Virus record (IMG/VR): IMGVR_UViG_3300047551_001470
Span: 1 to 31,771 of that record
Strand: one strand, 5' to 3'
Source of the DNA: a virus
Length of the DNA stretch: 31,771 bases
The notes beneath the pieces were generated by a model. That model worked only from the letters and a program-made list of their open reading frames with translations, did not search any database and was not told where the DNA came from. A program made the position numbers and the translations under genes. How positions within the stretch are numbered: the stretch's first letter is position 1; the number at the start of each line of letters is the position of its first letter. Positions 6,404 through 14,136 of the stretch are shown here, piece after piece.

Positions 6404-7440
6404 AAGCCGGCGAAATCGAAATCAACATTCTCGCGAACTACCAACAGATTGAGAAGGATCTCAAGCATGTTGAGCAGCGCGCACAAGACGCAGGGAATCG
6501 CGCCGGACGAAGTTTCCGAGAGGAGTTCGCGACTAAGAGCCAGATGCAGGCCGAGTCGATATTGGGCAAGTTCCAAGGAATCAAAGTCGCGGAAGGCTTG
6601 GCGAGAGCCATGGCTTCGTTTCTGCGATCTGACAAGTCATTCGCGGAGGCGCTCCTCGATTCTCTCAAGAGTGTTCCATTCGCCGGCGCGTTCGTCGACA
6701 TGGGCCACGCGATCTTTGACACGATCTACGATAACACGATCGGAGCAGCAGAGAAAGCCGCAAGAGAACAGGCTCGACTTGCTGAAGCCGCATACGCTGA
6801 ACATATCGCCGCCGTCGAGAAGTCTATGGCCGAAGACATCGACAACGAAAAGCGTGTCGCTCAACTTCGGCAAGATTTCGCGGAAGAATTTCGGCGCGGT
6901 GAAATCGAATTCGTAGAGAAACGCATCGAGACGGAAGCCGATCTCGAGGAAGTGTTTCAGCGCAAGCGGAACGACATCATCGCGAAAAACGAGCGCGAGA
7001 GAACAAAGGCCCTCAACGAGACAAAATCCGAAGAGGAAGCGTCGCTGACCTACGATATCTACGAGAAGCGAAAACAGATTGCACTCGAGGCGCTCGAGGT
7101 TGAGATGAAAGGTCGTCGCGATGCGATGAGCCGTGAGCAACAGCAGCAGATGAAAGAGGCGGAACAACTCGCGGAAAAGAAGGCGAAGGAAGAAGAGGAC
7201 ATCGCAAACAAACTTGCAGAGGAGAGAATCAAATCTCTTCGCGAGTATGAGAAGCAGGCAGAGGAAATTGAGTCGCAGCGAGAGGCGGCGCTCACCGCGG
7301 GAATCACGAGCGCGAATACGGCGCTCGGTACTTTCACCTTCGACGCATATTCCGACGCGGACAAGAAGCGAAACGATCAGGACTCGCTTCGGCAGTTGCG
7401 AGAGATCAATCAATCCATCACGAACTTGGGAATCCAATAG
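6400..7440 (+). CDS. Tape measure protein (very short)
   Basis: This protein of 346 aa has an ATGA overlap with the chaperone frame. Residues about 1-60 are amphipathic helix with heptad-like spacing (QQIEKDLKHVEQRAQDAGNR). Residues 75-120 hold a more hydrophobic helical region (LLDSLKSVPFAGAFVDMGHAIF). Residues 120-310 form a long, highly charged coiled coil rich in Glu, Lys and Arg. Position right after the G/GT chaperone is the classic tape measure slot. At about 0.15 nm per residue it would set a tail of only about 50 nm. No peptidase or lysozyme domain is present. Confidence 0.8.
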   Translation: MKAGEIEINILANYQQIEKDLKHVEQRAQDAGNRAGRSFREEFATKSQMQAESILGKFQGIKVAEGLARAMASFLRSDKSFAEALLDSLKSVPFAGAFVDMGHAIFDTIYDNTIGAAEKAAREQARLAEAAYAEHIAAVEKSMAEDIDNEKRVAQLRQDFAEEFRRGEIEFVEKRIETEADLEEVFQRKRNDIIAKNERERTKALNETKSEEEASLTYDIYEKRKQIALEALEVEMKGRRDAMSREQQQQMKEAEQLAEKKAKEEEDIANKLAEERIKSLREYEKQAEEIESQREAALTAGITSANTALGTFTFDAYSDADKKRNDQDSLRQLREINQSITNLGIQ

Positions 7441-8244
7441 ATGGCCGTCGAATACATCGAGCTACAAGAGACGCGAGGATTCAGCGACAACGGCGGCAAG
7501 AAGACTGCCTCGAGGAAGTTCCACGTCTGGGACGACGCGGCTCCGATCACTTCTCCCTCGGGAGTTCGAGCGACCTTCGGATCATCGCTTCCAGATGTCG
7601 GCGACCTCTTTCCAGACGAGACGGTTGTGTATGCCATCTCGTACTCGATCAGTCACGTTCCGACTTCGAGGAACGTCTGGGAGGTCGTGTTCAACTACGA
7701 GAACACCGAGCCAGGCGGCAAGCTTCCTCAGGAAGAGGGATACACGCAGATCACGATCGACTATCGATCGGAGTTCCGCGACCTATGGCGAATCGGGCCG
7801 ACGATCCCGAGCAACGGAACGCAGAACGGCAACGACTGCGGCGGCACGAAGATCGACAGCGCCGGAGTCCCTCACTCCGTTCTCGTTCGTATGAGCGATA
7901 TCACGATCTCGGAAACCGTGAGCGCCGCATCTTTCCCTGCTCGCAGCATCAATATTCGAGCCGCTCGAGGCCGACGAAATCTCACCGTCTTTCAAGGCGC
8001 ACCGATCGGACAGGTGCTCTATACAGGAGCGCAAGCGTCGCGAATCGGCCTCGAGAAATTCTCGATAACGCACAAGTTCGCGCAGGATGAATTCTCGCAC
8101 ATGTTGCAGAGTCCGAAGCGAAATCAAACCGGAGAGGTCATGTACTCGCCGGACACGCAAGGAAATCAGCGAGCGACATTCGTGACGCTCATCCAGCCAT
8201 TTCCAGGCTTCGCAGACTTCAACCTTCTCTCGGAGAACTTCTGA
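7441..8244 (+). CDS. Probable distal tail / tail tip protein
   Basis: This protein of 267 aa begins directly on the base after the tape measure stop and overlaps the next gene by one base. It is mixed and mainly beta (TRGFSDNGGKKTASRKFHVW near the N-terminus, VVYAISYSISHVPTSRNVWEVVFNY in the middle). A gene in this place is usually the distal tail protein or a baseplate hub component. I do not recognise a specific family motif, so the role is inferred from position. There is no strong Shine-Dalgarno, which suggests translational coupling. Confidence 0.62.
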   Translation: MAVEYIELQETRGFSDNGGKKTASRKFHVWDDAAPITSPSGVRATFGSSLPDVGDLFPDETVVYAISYSISHVPTSRNVWEVVFNYENTEPGGKLPQEEGYTQITIDYRSEFRDLWRIGPTIPSNGTQNGNDCGGTKIDSAGVPHSVLVRMSDITISETVSAASFPARSINIRAARGRRNLTVFQGAPIGQVLYTGAQASRIGLEKFSITHKFAQDEFSHMLQSPKRNQTGEVMYSPDTQGNQRATFVTLIQPFPGFADFNLLSENF

Positions 8245-8609
8245 TGGCGAACGAAATCACGCTCAACCTCAAACTCTCGGCGCTGAAGGGAAGCCTCAAT
8301 CACACCGAGAATCCTGGAACGCTCACCGTCGATCTTTCCGGCCTCGTCGCGGCTGGTGGTGTCACGACTCTCACGACGACAGCCGCCGCGATTCCGATCG
8401 GAAGCGTAACGAGCGCCGGATACGCGTACTTCAGGAATACCGGCCCGACCAACTTCCTCGAGATCGGTACGGGAACTGGTGGATCGTTCGTCGCCTTCCT
8501 CAAGTTGAAGGCCGGCGAGGCCGCGATCTGTAGGCTTGGGACGAACGCGCCGACGGCTCGAGCGAACACGGCGAGCGTGCAACTTCAGTACTACATTCTG
8601 GCGGACTGA
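8244..8609 (+). CDS. Hypothetical small beta-rich virion protein
   Basis: This 121-aa protein overlaps both neighbours by one base (TGATG type). The composition is Thr, Ala, Gly and Leu rich with clear beta alternation (TLTVDLSGLVAAGGVTTLTTT, YAYFRNTGPTNFLEIGTG, FLKLKAGEAAICRLG). The phrase about a field or value with TGTGGSFVAFLKLKAGEA resembles small jelly-roll proteins in phage tail-tip regions. It has no catalytic motif and no membrane segment. It is probably structural, given its place between tail genes. Confidence 0.65.
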   Translation: MANEITLNLKLSALKGSLNHTENPGTLTVDLSGLVAAGGVTTLTTTAAAIPIGSVTSAGYAYFRNTGPTNFLEIGTGTGGSFVAFLKLKAGEAAICRLGTNAPTARANTASVQLQYYILAD

Positions 8610-9316
8610 TGACGCTACCACGCTTCACATCTGGCTCGATCGGGAAGTTGACTTTCGCTCATCTGAACGAGGTCTTCGATCTCATCGAGTCGATCTCCGG
8701 CTCTCCTGAGATGGCACAGGCCGCGAGGAACTTAGCAGCGTCGAAGATTATCGTCGCGAAGGTTCTCGCAAAGCAAGGAAGCGGAGCGAGCGAGGTCGGA
8801 TCTTTCGAGCAGGTATCGCTCACGAGTCCGACGAGCGGCGTATACGAGGCTGTGCAGGGTGGAGTGAAGTCGAGCGATGGCACGAACGCTTTCGCGGCTC
8901 CGATTGTGGCTCCGGTGTCTGCGGTCGATACGATAGTCACGCTTCTCGCGCATCGATCGAAGGACGGAGCGCTTTGCTTCCGTGAGGTCGGAACTGTCAA
9001 AGATCCCAGCGTTGTCATGCTGAAGATTCTTTCGTCGAGTGGAGGGCCGACATCGTGGACTTACACCGCTCGCGTAGTTGAATGGAACAACGGATTCGTC
9101 GAGACAACTGGTCAGGATGTCACCGCAAGGAATGGAGCGGAATCCGCCACAGATAACACAGCCTCGAGAAACATCGGAGTCGGCACGGTGCATGTGGTTG
9201 GATCAGTCGCAACAAGACAGCCGATCAAGACTGGCACGATAGTCGGAGCAGCGATCAAGTACGGCGACACTTATACCTTCTCAATTCCAAACGGCTATGC
9301 CTTTGCATGCACATGA
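8609..9316 (+). CDS. Hypothetical tail-tip / fibre-associated protein
   Basis: This protein of 235 aa has a TGATG start overlap. The N-terminus (LPRFTSGSIGKLTFAHLNEVFDLIESI, about 3-29) is a short strand and helix of the kind seen at the start of phage fibre or baseplate proteins. A helix follows (PEMAQAARNLAASKIIVAKVL) and then beta-rich sequence to the end. It ends 3 bases into the next gene. I recognise no enzyme motif. A virion role is inferred from context. Confidence 0.62.
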   Translation: MTLPRFTSGSIGKLTFAHLNEVFDLIESISGSPEMAQAARNLAASKIIVAKVLAKQGSGASEVGSFEQVSLTSPTSGVYEAVQGGVKSSDGTNAFAAPIVAPVSAVDTIVTLLAHRSKDGALCFREVGTVKDPSVVMLKILSSSGGPTSWTYTARVVEWNNGFVETTGQDVTARNGAESATDNTASRNIGVGTVHVVGSVATRQPIKTGTIVGAAIKYGDTYTFSIPNGYAFACT

Positions 9317-9675
9317 GCGTCATTGAAAACTACAACGCCACATCGATATACGCTCGAATTTCGAGACGGATTGTCGCCGCCACAGCGAAATCGACTGCAT
9401 CGGTCATCTATGAAATCCCACGCGATCGTTCGCTTCGTGTGACGAATGTCACGATCTGCAATACAAGCTCGAGCCGCGTCACGATTCGTCTACATCATCT
9501 CGCGGCAGGAGAGACGGCGAATGTCGCGAACGCTCTCTTCTACGATCTCGAGATGCAAGGCAACACGACGATCTCAGATGATGCTCTTCGGTATTTCAAC
9601 GCCGGAGACAAGATCTTCGCTCAAGCATCCACGGCCAGCGTTGTCGCGTTTATTGTGTACGGTGAAGAGGCATGA
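9313..9675 (+). CDS. Hypothetical small beta-rich virion protein
   Basis: This protein of 120 aa starts at ATG 9313 (ATGA overlap); an in-frame ATG at 9307 is an alternative that adds two residues. It is beta-rich with a compact pattern (ASVIYEIPRDRSLRVTNVTICN, RVTIRLHHLAAGE, ASTASVVAFIVYGEEA). In size and look it resembles the 8244-8609 product and the 82-aa pair at 22366-22865: all are short, beta-rich and end in a hydrophobic strand. A shared small beta-sandwich fold is possible but unproven. Confidence 0.62.
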   Translation: MSVIENYNATSIYARISRRIVAATAKSTASVIYEIPRDRSLRVTNVTICNTSSSRVTIRLHHLAAGETANVANALFYDLEMQGNTTISDDALRYFNAGDKIFAQASTASVVAFIVYGEEA

Positions 9676-10655
9676 GCGTCGATGCCGCGTGTACCGGCTG
9701 TTGTTGTAACCCGATGCTTCCATGTTGTGCTTGCCCAGATGCTGAGATTCGAGTTCGATTCAACCTCGTCCAACGCCGGCTTACGGTCGCGAACGCATCG
9801 ATACCGCTTGTCGACTGGACAGACACAATGCAATTCGATCTTCGACTGAAGCGAGTCGGTGGATCTTGTTACACGGCGCAAACATCCGTGCCAATTCAAG
9901 ATCTTGGATCAAGTTTTTCTTGGTTCCAACAGTATCGGGAATGGAGATTCCGAGGAGGAAATTCATCGTCTCCATTGGTTGAGTACTCTCCAAATTGCCG
10001 GCCCTGCTTGACTCCAGAATTGAAAGCCAACATCACCAAGTCGGCATCTGGATCGACATTCGAGTTTCTCCGGCTTCAGTGTGTCGAGTTGTATTGTCCA
10101 TGTTCTTTGACTCCGGCCGGATTTTTTTGGCAACTCGGAGTTCGCTTTTCTGGATTGACGACTCTTGCTGGTAGTTACTTCGGTCAAAATGTGGCATCGC
10201 AAACAACTCTGGCAAGAACCGATACTTTCTATGGCAGTGCTACGAACTGTCTGAATCCAAGCACATTTCTAAATTCTGCACACGAGTCTGATGCGATAGA
10301 AACTTTCCAGCCAATTTCGGCTAGTGCGCCGTGGCTTGGATTGAGAATTCCAGAAGAAGCAGATCTTCCTGATGGTTGCAACCCGATCACCTATCCGAGT
10401 TGGTATCCAAATCTCATTGAATGTTCAGGAACGCGAAGAGGAGATGTCGGCGAGCAGTCTGTGATTCCAGTCCCAAGCTTTACGAAGACATCTAAGCCTC
10501 AAATAGATTGTGCTCGTACTGTTTGTCTGCAACAGCCTCCAATTACCACCGTTGTATATGAATGCGGATGCGCGTCATACGGCGGAGATAATTCTCTTGG
10601 CTTGTATCAGTATAGAACCACGGTCAGCAGGTCGCTAAGTGCCTCAATCATCTAA
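9672..10655 (+). CDS. Cysteine-rich protein of unknown function, AT-richer than neighbours
   Basis: This 327-aa protein has an ATGA overlap. The N-terminus is strikingly Cys-rich (CTGCCCNPMLPCCAC at about 7-21), with further Cys pairs (CRPC, YCPC, ECGC) spread over the protein, about 20 in all. Aromatic residues and Trp are common (SSFSWFQQYREWRF). The DNA is visibly more AT-rich, and its codons are less biased to C/G at the third base, than in flanking genes, which suggests recent acquisition. Disulfide-rich or metal-binding surface protein are both possible. No family is recognised. Its place among tail-tip genes suggests exposure on the virion. Confidence 0.7.
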   Translation: MSVDAACTGCCCNPMLPCCACPDAEIRVRFNLVQRRLTVANASIPLVDWTDTMQFDLRLKRVGGSCYTAQTSVPIQDLGSSFSWFQQYREWRFRGGNSSSPLVEYSPNCRPCLTPELKANITKSASGSTFEFLRLQCVELYCPCSLTPAGFFWQLGVRFSGLTTLAGSYFGQNVASQTTLARTDTFYGSATNCLNPSTFLNSAHESDAIETFQPISASAPWLGLRIPEEADLPDGCNPITYPSWYPNLIECSGTRRGDVGEQSVIPVPSFTKTSKPQIDCARTVCLQQPPITTVVYECGCASYGGDNSLGLYQYRTTVSRSLSASII

Positions 10656-10917
10656 CTGCATCTTCTTGATCGATGGCGCGTGTATGCATCCTCGCATACA
10701 TGGAGAAACTACTCCAGAGAAGTGTGCCTCATGCTCTGAATACTCAGGGCCGTCTCGAGGAGTCGGAGATACGGTCGCGAAAGTCGCAGAGATGACAGGC
10801 ATAGCCTCGGTCGTGAAGTTCGTCTCTGAGGCAACTGGCACAGACTGCGGATGCGGCAAGCGCCGCGCCGCGCTGAACGAGGCTCTTCCGTTCTCCGATA
10901 GAACAAAGCAGGAGTAA
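10639..10917 (+). CDS. Small Cys-rich protein, possible metal-binding
   Basis: GTG start at 10639, overlapping the Cys-rich gene upstream by 17 bp; 92 aa. Cys residues fall in two clusters. The first is near the N-terminus (NCIFLIDGACMH, then EKCASCSEYSG), a spacing that could bind zinc or an iron-sulfur cluster. The second is DCGCGKRRAALNEALPF near the C-terminus, a Cys-x-Cys element followed by a basic helix that I associate with short C-terminal segments of phage and prophage proteins. A role together with the upstream Cys-rich protein is plausible. No function is established. Confidence 0.68.
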   Translation: MPQSSNCIFLIDGACMHPRIHGETTPEKCASCSEYSGPSRGVGDTVAKVAEMTGIASVVKFVSEATGTDCGCGKRRAALNEALPFSDRTKQE

Positions 10918-10919
10918 CG

Positions 10920-12305
10920 ATGGCACTCACCTACGACGGCAGCGGCGGTCTATTCACTCGTCTTGGAGCGCTCATCTACATGATGGATCAAGTCCGCGCA
11001 CATCAGGCGAACTTGAAGACGCTGCTCGCGAATGTGCAAGCCGAGTACTCGTCGACCGATGCTTGGATGATCGATGTTCTTTCTGGTGGAATTGAGTCCC
11101 GCATCGCGGAAGCCGGAAACATTCTTTCCGATGTGCAAGCAGCAGCACAAAAGACACTCATCGAGATGTGCTTTGCGGAGGCGAACACGTCGGGCGCGAC
11201 GAACACGATGATTCGGAAGGACATCACCGATGCGCTCGTCTGGCTCATTCGTCAGATGGACACCGATTCCAAGTCGATCGACGGAACGACGATCACGAAG
11301 TCGAGCCTCGTCGTCGGCGGCTCGAACAATGGAAACGGAAAGTTCTACTATCTGTTCGAGGCTCCGAACATCCTGCTCTCGAGCACGGCGGATTGGCCGA
11401 ACATCCGCACCGAGCAACTTGAAGCGCGATGCGTTCAAGATGGCACGAACGGCGCGATCTCTCGAGGCGCTGAGATCTTCGAGATCCGAGGACAGCCGGC
11501 CTATGGAAATCTCGACTATCGCTTTCCTGCCGGCAGCGGTACTCGCATGATGCTCGCGACGACCTGCGCTTCGATCGACAACGGAGCGCCAGGACAAAAC
11601 ATCCTCTTCAACTCCGACTTCGAAGATCAGACCTCGAACCTTCCAGACAACTGGACGCTCGTGAGCGGCACGGCTGGTACGGAGTTTCTGACGGAGACGA
11701 CCGCGGCGAATGTGTACCGCGGTGGCAAGTCGCTTCGCCTTGCTGTGACGGGATCGACGTTCAAGATCAAGCAGCAGCTCGGAGCGTTCGCGGGAACGCT
11801 TGGCCGGCTCACGCCAGATCGGCCCTACCTCATCACGGTCGCGATCAAGAAGAGCACGACGGCGACAGGAACGCTCCGCCTCTCTGTGCAGGATGCATCG
11901 AACAACATCATCGACGGTGGCAACTTCTTTCTCTCGCAGTCGATCGCGGCGACGACAACGTCGTTCGCTCAATACAGCGCGACTCTTCGATCTCCTCGCG
12001 TCGTTCCGAGCGAGGTGTATTTCGTGATCGAGACGACAAGCGCGATCGCGACCGATTCCGTGTACATCGACGAAATCACGTTCAGCGAGATGACGCCGAT
12101 TGCGCCAGGTGGGCCTGCTATCGCGATCGTCGCAGGCTCGAGCGACTGGGCCGCGGATGATTTCGCGAGGTACAACTTCACCAACAACAATGAAGGCAAG
12201 TTCGCAGAAGCATTCGATCGCTTCTTCGATATGTACGGCAAGGGACTTTCTATCCCCGCGAACTACCTCGGCACCGAAACGATTGACGATTCGCTGATCG
12301 CTTGA
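10920..12305 (+). CDS. Tail fibre-like protein with a carbohydrate-binding-type domain
   Basis: This protein of 461 aa has AGGAG before the ATG. Residues 1-115 are helical (LGALIYMMDQVRAHQANLKTLL) and could trimerise or anchor to the tail. Residues about 224-392 resemble a CBM4/9-like or galactose-binding beta-sandwich: a start like NILFNSDFEDQ, then LPDNWTLVSGTAG, GGKSLRLAVTGS, YLITVAIKKSTTATGTLRL, and an end with YIDEITFSEM. Such domains bind sugars, so this is the best candidate in the tail block for receptor contact. The last 60 residues are acidic and Asn-rich. It ends the tail operon and converges on the reverse gene, overlapping it by 56 bp. Confidence 0.72.
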   Translation: MALTYDGSGGLFTRLGALIYMMDQVRAHQANLKTLLANVQAEYSSTDAWMIDVLSGGIESRIAEAGNILSDVQAAAQKTLIEMCFAEANTSGATNTMIRKDITDALVWLIRQMDTDSKSIDGTTITKSSLVVGGSNNGNGKFYYLFEAPNILLSSTADWPNIRTEQLEARCVQDGTNGAISRGAEIFEIRGQPAYGNLDYRFPAGSGTRMMLATTCASIDNGAPGQNILFNSDFEDQTSNLPDNWTLVSGTAGTEFLTETTAANVYRGGKSLRLAVTGSTFKIKQQLGAFAGTLGRLTPDRPYLITVAIKKSTTATGTLRLSVQDASNNIIDGGNFFLSQSIAATTTSFAQYSATLRSPRVVPSEVYFVIETTSAIATDSVYIDEITFSEMTPIAPGGPAIAIVAGSSDWAADDFARYNFTNNNEGKFAEAFDRFFDMYGKGLSIPANYLGTETIDDSLIA

Positions 12306-12552
12306 TGAGAGCAGCGAGGATGGCTCCTCGTGCTTGCCCGACGAGGAATCGAAGGTCATCGTCCTCGCATAGATCAAATGCCAGCGTGTAGAGGTCGAAC
12401 GACATCCACGAAATCTCGAGGATGTGAACGGCCTTCCATGCATCGCGCTTCGGCTCGGGCCTCAATCTCAGAGAGCGCAGGACTTCCGCAACGTGAGCGC
12501 GAACGCGCTTTGCTGCGAGTTTCTGCGGAATCTCAGAAAATTCTGTTGCCAT
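12250..12552 (-). CDS. Hypothetical protein, the only supported reverse-strand gene; possible regulator
   Basis: This frame gives 100 aa from ATG at 12552-12550. Codon use (CTC, GAG, ATC, CGC, AAG) matches the forward genes, and the protein looks natural: a charged helix (EIPQKLAAKRVRAHVAEVLRSL), then WKAVHILEISWMSFDLYTLAFDL, then DDDLRFLVGQARGAILAALI. The two same-region forward frames (12330 and the N-terminal extension at 12424) look like unconstrained translation. It is divergent from the RecT-like gene (60 bp between the ATGs) and convergent with the fibre gene. No helix-turn-helix is obvious and no good Shine-Dalgarno is seen, so certainty is moderate. Position at the border of late and early blocks suggests a regulatory role. 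Confidence 0.55.
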   Translation of the reverse strand: MATEFSEIPQKLAAKRVRAHVAEVLRSLRLRPEPKRDAWKAVHILEISWMSFDLYTLAFDLCEDDDLRFLVGQARGAILAALIKRSANRQSFRCRGSSRG

Positions 12553-12574
12553 TCCGATGATGTGTCGATACCCT
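12546..12574 (+). promoter_or_regulatory. Candidate promoter for the RecT-like gene
   Basis: TTGCCA (12546-12551), a 17-base spacer, then TACCCT (12569-12574). The -35 matches the sigma-70 consensus at 5 of 6; the -10 is poor (3 of 6) but resembles TATCCT in the candidate at 14946-14973. The -35 lies over the start codon of the reverse gene, so the two genes would compete. Confidence 0.35.
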
Positions 12575-12582
12575 GTCTGAAA

Positions 12583-12612
12583 TCGGACACGGAGTCCGAG
12601 CAAGGAGACCAC
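12583..12612 (+). promoter_or_regulatory. Leader hairpin with ACGGA loop before the ribosome binding site
   Basis: TCGGAC (12583-12588) and GTCCGA (12594-12599) form a perfect 6-bp stem with loop ACGGA. Four bases later comes GGAGACCAC and the ATG at 12613. A GGA-containing loop on a short stem, next to a Shine-Dalgarno AAGGA, is the classic dual-site layout for CsrA repression. A further TCCGAT at 12553 pairs with ATCGGA at 12582, so this could also be a DNA operator. Confidence 0.5.
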
Positions 12613-13506
12613 ATGTCACAGAATATCGTACTCGCATCGTCTGCGAGTGAATCGTCCGCTCTTTCGTTGGCTCAGGCTGGTACGAAAGCGCTTGAGGCTT
12701 ACATTGCAGCAGGCGACATCGGTCGCCTCGATCCGTCGCAGCGTATCTCGCTGTACAAGGCGGTCTGTGAGTCTCTCGGGCTGAATCCTTTGACCCAGCC
12801 GTTTGAATACCTCACGCTCAACGGCAAGGTACAGCTCTACGCGAAGAAATCCTGCACCGAGCAGCTTCGCCAGATTCACGGCGTTTCTGTTCTCGCGCTC
12901 GAGCAGGAGATCCGCGGCGACATCCTCTGTATGACTGCTCGAGTTCGCGATCGGTCTGGCCGCGAGGACATCGCGACTGGTGCGGTCAATCTCAAGGGTT
13001 TGGGCGGAGAGGCGCTCGCCAACGCCTACATGAAGTGCGAGACAAAGTCCAAGCGCCGAGCGACGCTTTCTATCTGTGGGTTGGCCGTGCTCGACGAAAC
13101 CGAGGTCGATTCAATTCAGGGAGCCAAGCCGGTTTCGGTCGAGGAGTTCCACCGATCAGAGCAGGTCGCGCCAAGTCCCGTCAAATCCCGCGAGGAGCGC
13201 CGCAGAGACACCGAGGAACTTCTTTCGCCTGTCCCGCAGTCTGAGCGCTCGAAGGCCGTGGAGGCCATTCCTGCGGCCCTAGACATCATCACGATCGACG
13301 CAGATGCAGCGATTGCCACTCTCGAGAACAAGCGCGGCCGCGTCTGGCGGGTGGATCAGAAGGGATGCGATAAGCCGTTCGCGATTCTCGACGAGCGGGT
13401 GGCATCTGGCCTCGAGGCGAATCAGGCGTTCGGTCTGGCATCGCGTGTCCGAATCGAGACAGTCGGATCGAAGTCCATCATCGTTGAGATCTTGGAGGAT
13501 CAATGA
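12613..13506 (+). CDS. RecT/Redbeta-like single-strand annealing protein (probable)
   Basis: The start is ATG 12613 with AAGGAG; the frame is open upstream to 12424, but that stretch looks non-coding. Length 297 aa. Residues about 45-170 carry the pattern of a phage recombination family: LYKAVCESLGLNPLTQPFEY, LNGKVQLYAKKSCTEQL, a GREDIATGAVNL strand, and the helix LANAYMKCETKSKRRATLS followed by ICGLAVLDETEV. The Lys/Arg-rich helix with a conserved Thr-Lys-x-Lys-Arg core is what is seen in RecT-type annealing proteins. Residues 180-240 form a charged linker, and 245-297 a small C-terminal domain (GRVWRVDQKGCDKPFAIL) that might bind a partner. It would pair single strands during recombination-dependent replication. 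The family assignment is from motif memory. Confidence 0.62.
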   Translation: MSQNIVLASSASESSALSLAQAGTKALEAYIAAGDIGRLDPSQRISLYKAVCESLGLNPLTQPFEYLTLNGKVQLYAKKSCTEQLRQIHGVSVLALEQEIRGDILCMTARVRDRSGREDIATGAVNLKGLGGEALANAYMKCETKSKRRATLSICGLAVLDETEVDSIQGAKPVSVEEFHRSEQVAPSPVKSREERRRDTEELLSPVPQSERSKAVEAIPAALDIITIDADAAIATLENKRGRVWRVDQKGCDKPFAILDERVASGLEANQAFGLASRVRIETVGSKSIIVEILEDQ

Positions 13507-13874
13507 ACGCAGAGATTCCAGGATCTGTGAGCCTTCGCGAGCAACTCGGCATCGAGCAGGAAGACCCGAAGATCTTCAAGCCGATCACGCTCGAGGAATC
13601 GATGGAGGCCGCGAAGGTCGTCGCCGCCGACACTACCATCGATGAGGATCTTCGACCCTGCATCGAGATCGGAGTCATTCTCGATCTCATGCCAGCACAT
13701 CTCACGCCGCGGAAGGAACGGATCGCCAGAGCGATGAACATCTCAGCGCGTACTGTGCGTCGCCGAGAGTTAGACTGGGAGCTTCTTGATCCGCTCAAGC
13801 GTTTCGATCTGGTGAGAAACGCGCTTCGCGTTGTCATCACCGGCAGAGCGCGGAAAGCATGGGTCGGCAACTAG
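13503..13874 (+). CDS. Helix-turn-helix protein, possible regulator or replication factor
   Basis: This 123-aa protein has an ATGA overlap with the annealing protein. Residues about 70-90 (PRKERIARAMNISARTVRRREL) form a convincing helix-turn-helix with a basic recognition helix. The N-terminal 65 residues are acidic and helical. It is the last gene before a strong terminator, so it shares a two-gene transcript with the annealing protein. It could control this operon or bind the origin; neither can be told from sequence. Confidence 0.68.
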   Translation: MNAEIPGSVSLREQLGIEQEDPKIFKPITLEESMEAAKVVAADTTIDEDLRPCIEIGVILDLMPAHLTPRKERIARAMNISARTVRRRELDWELLDPLKRFDLVRNALRVVITGRARKAWVGN

Positions 13875-13895
13875 CCACGGTGAATCTTTGCCTCG

Positions 13896-13936
13896 CGGCC
13901 GTCGGGTTGGAAAACTCGACGGCCGTTTTTCTTTTT
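13896..13936 (+). terminator. Strong Rho-independent terminator
   Basis: The 5' arm CGGCCGTCGGGTT (13896-13908) pairs with AACTCGACGGCCG (13913-13925) with one G-U pair, around a GGAA loop. TTTTTCTTTTT follows. This is the best terminator in the window and ends the annealing-protein transcript. Confidence 0.93.
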
Positions 13937-13959
13937 CTAAATTCCGAAGTTTTTCCCTC

Positions 13960-13988
13960 TTTACAAGTTGATCTTTCCCCCCTAAAAC
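13960..13988 (+). promoter_or_regulatory. Candidate sigma-70-type promoter for the early block
   Basis: TTTACA (13960-13965), a 17-base spacer, TAAAAC (13983-13988): 5 of 6 and 4 of 6 matches. It lies in the most AT-rich intergenic stretch, right after the terminator and before the long 14137-21989 operon. A C-run flanks the -10 on both sides. The rest of the gap (to 14136) shows only a pyrimidine-rich tract with no further recognisable site. Confidence 0.5.
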
Positions 13989-14136
13989 CCCCCTATCTGA
14001 TCGGCCCTCAGAACTGCGTTTGTGGTGCTGTGTGGCTGACTCCCTACATGTAACTCCTTCTCTCTTCTCCTTCGTGGTTCGCAGGTTTGAGAAGACACGA
14101 CGGACTCAGTTCGGAGAGAGAGAAGAGGAATTGCGA

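Noticed and set aside
10950-12443. Long reverse-strand open frame of 497 aa opposite the fibre-like gene
   Set aside because: Arg/Asp-rich, unnatural composition; it is the mirror of a forward gene with strong third-base bias. The same holds for 191-1102 and other long reverse frames.
12330-12560. Forward open frame of 76 aa before the annealing protein
   Set aside because: Low-complexity Arg/Ser-rich translation with no ribosome binding site; the reverse frame over the same bases looks far more like a protein.
12424-12612. N-terminal extension of the annealing protein
   Set aside because: The extension reads like unconstrained sequence and the AAGGAG site supports ATG 12613.
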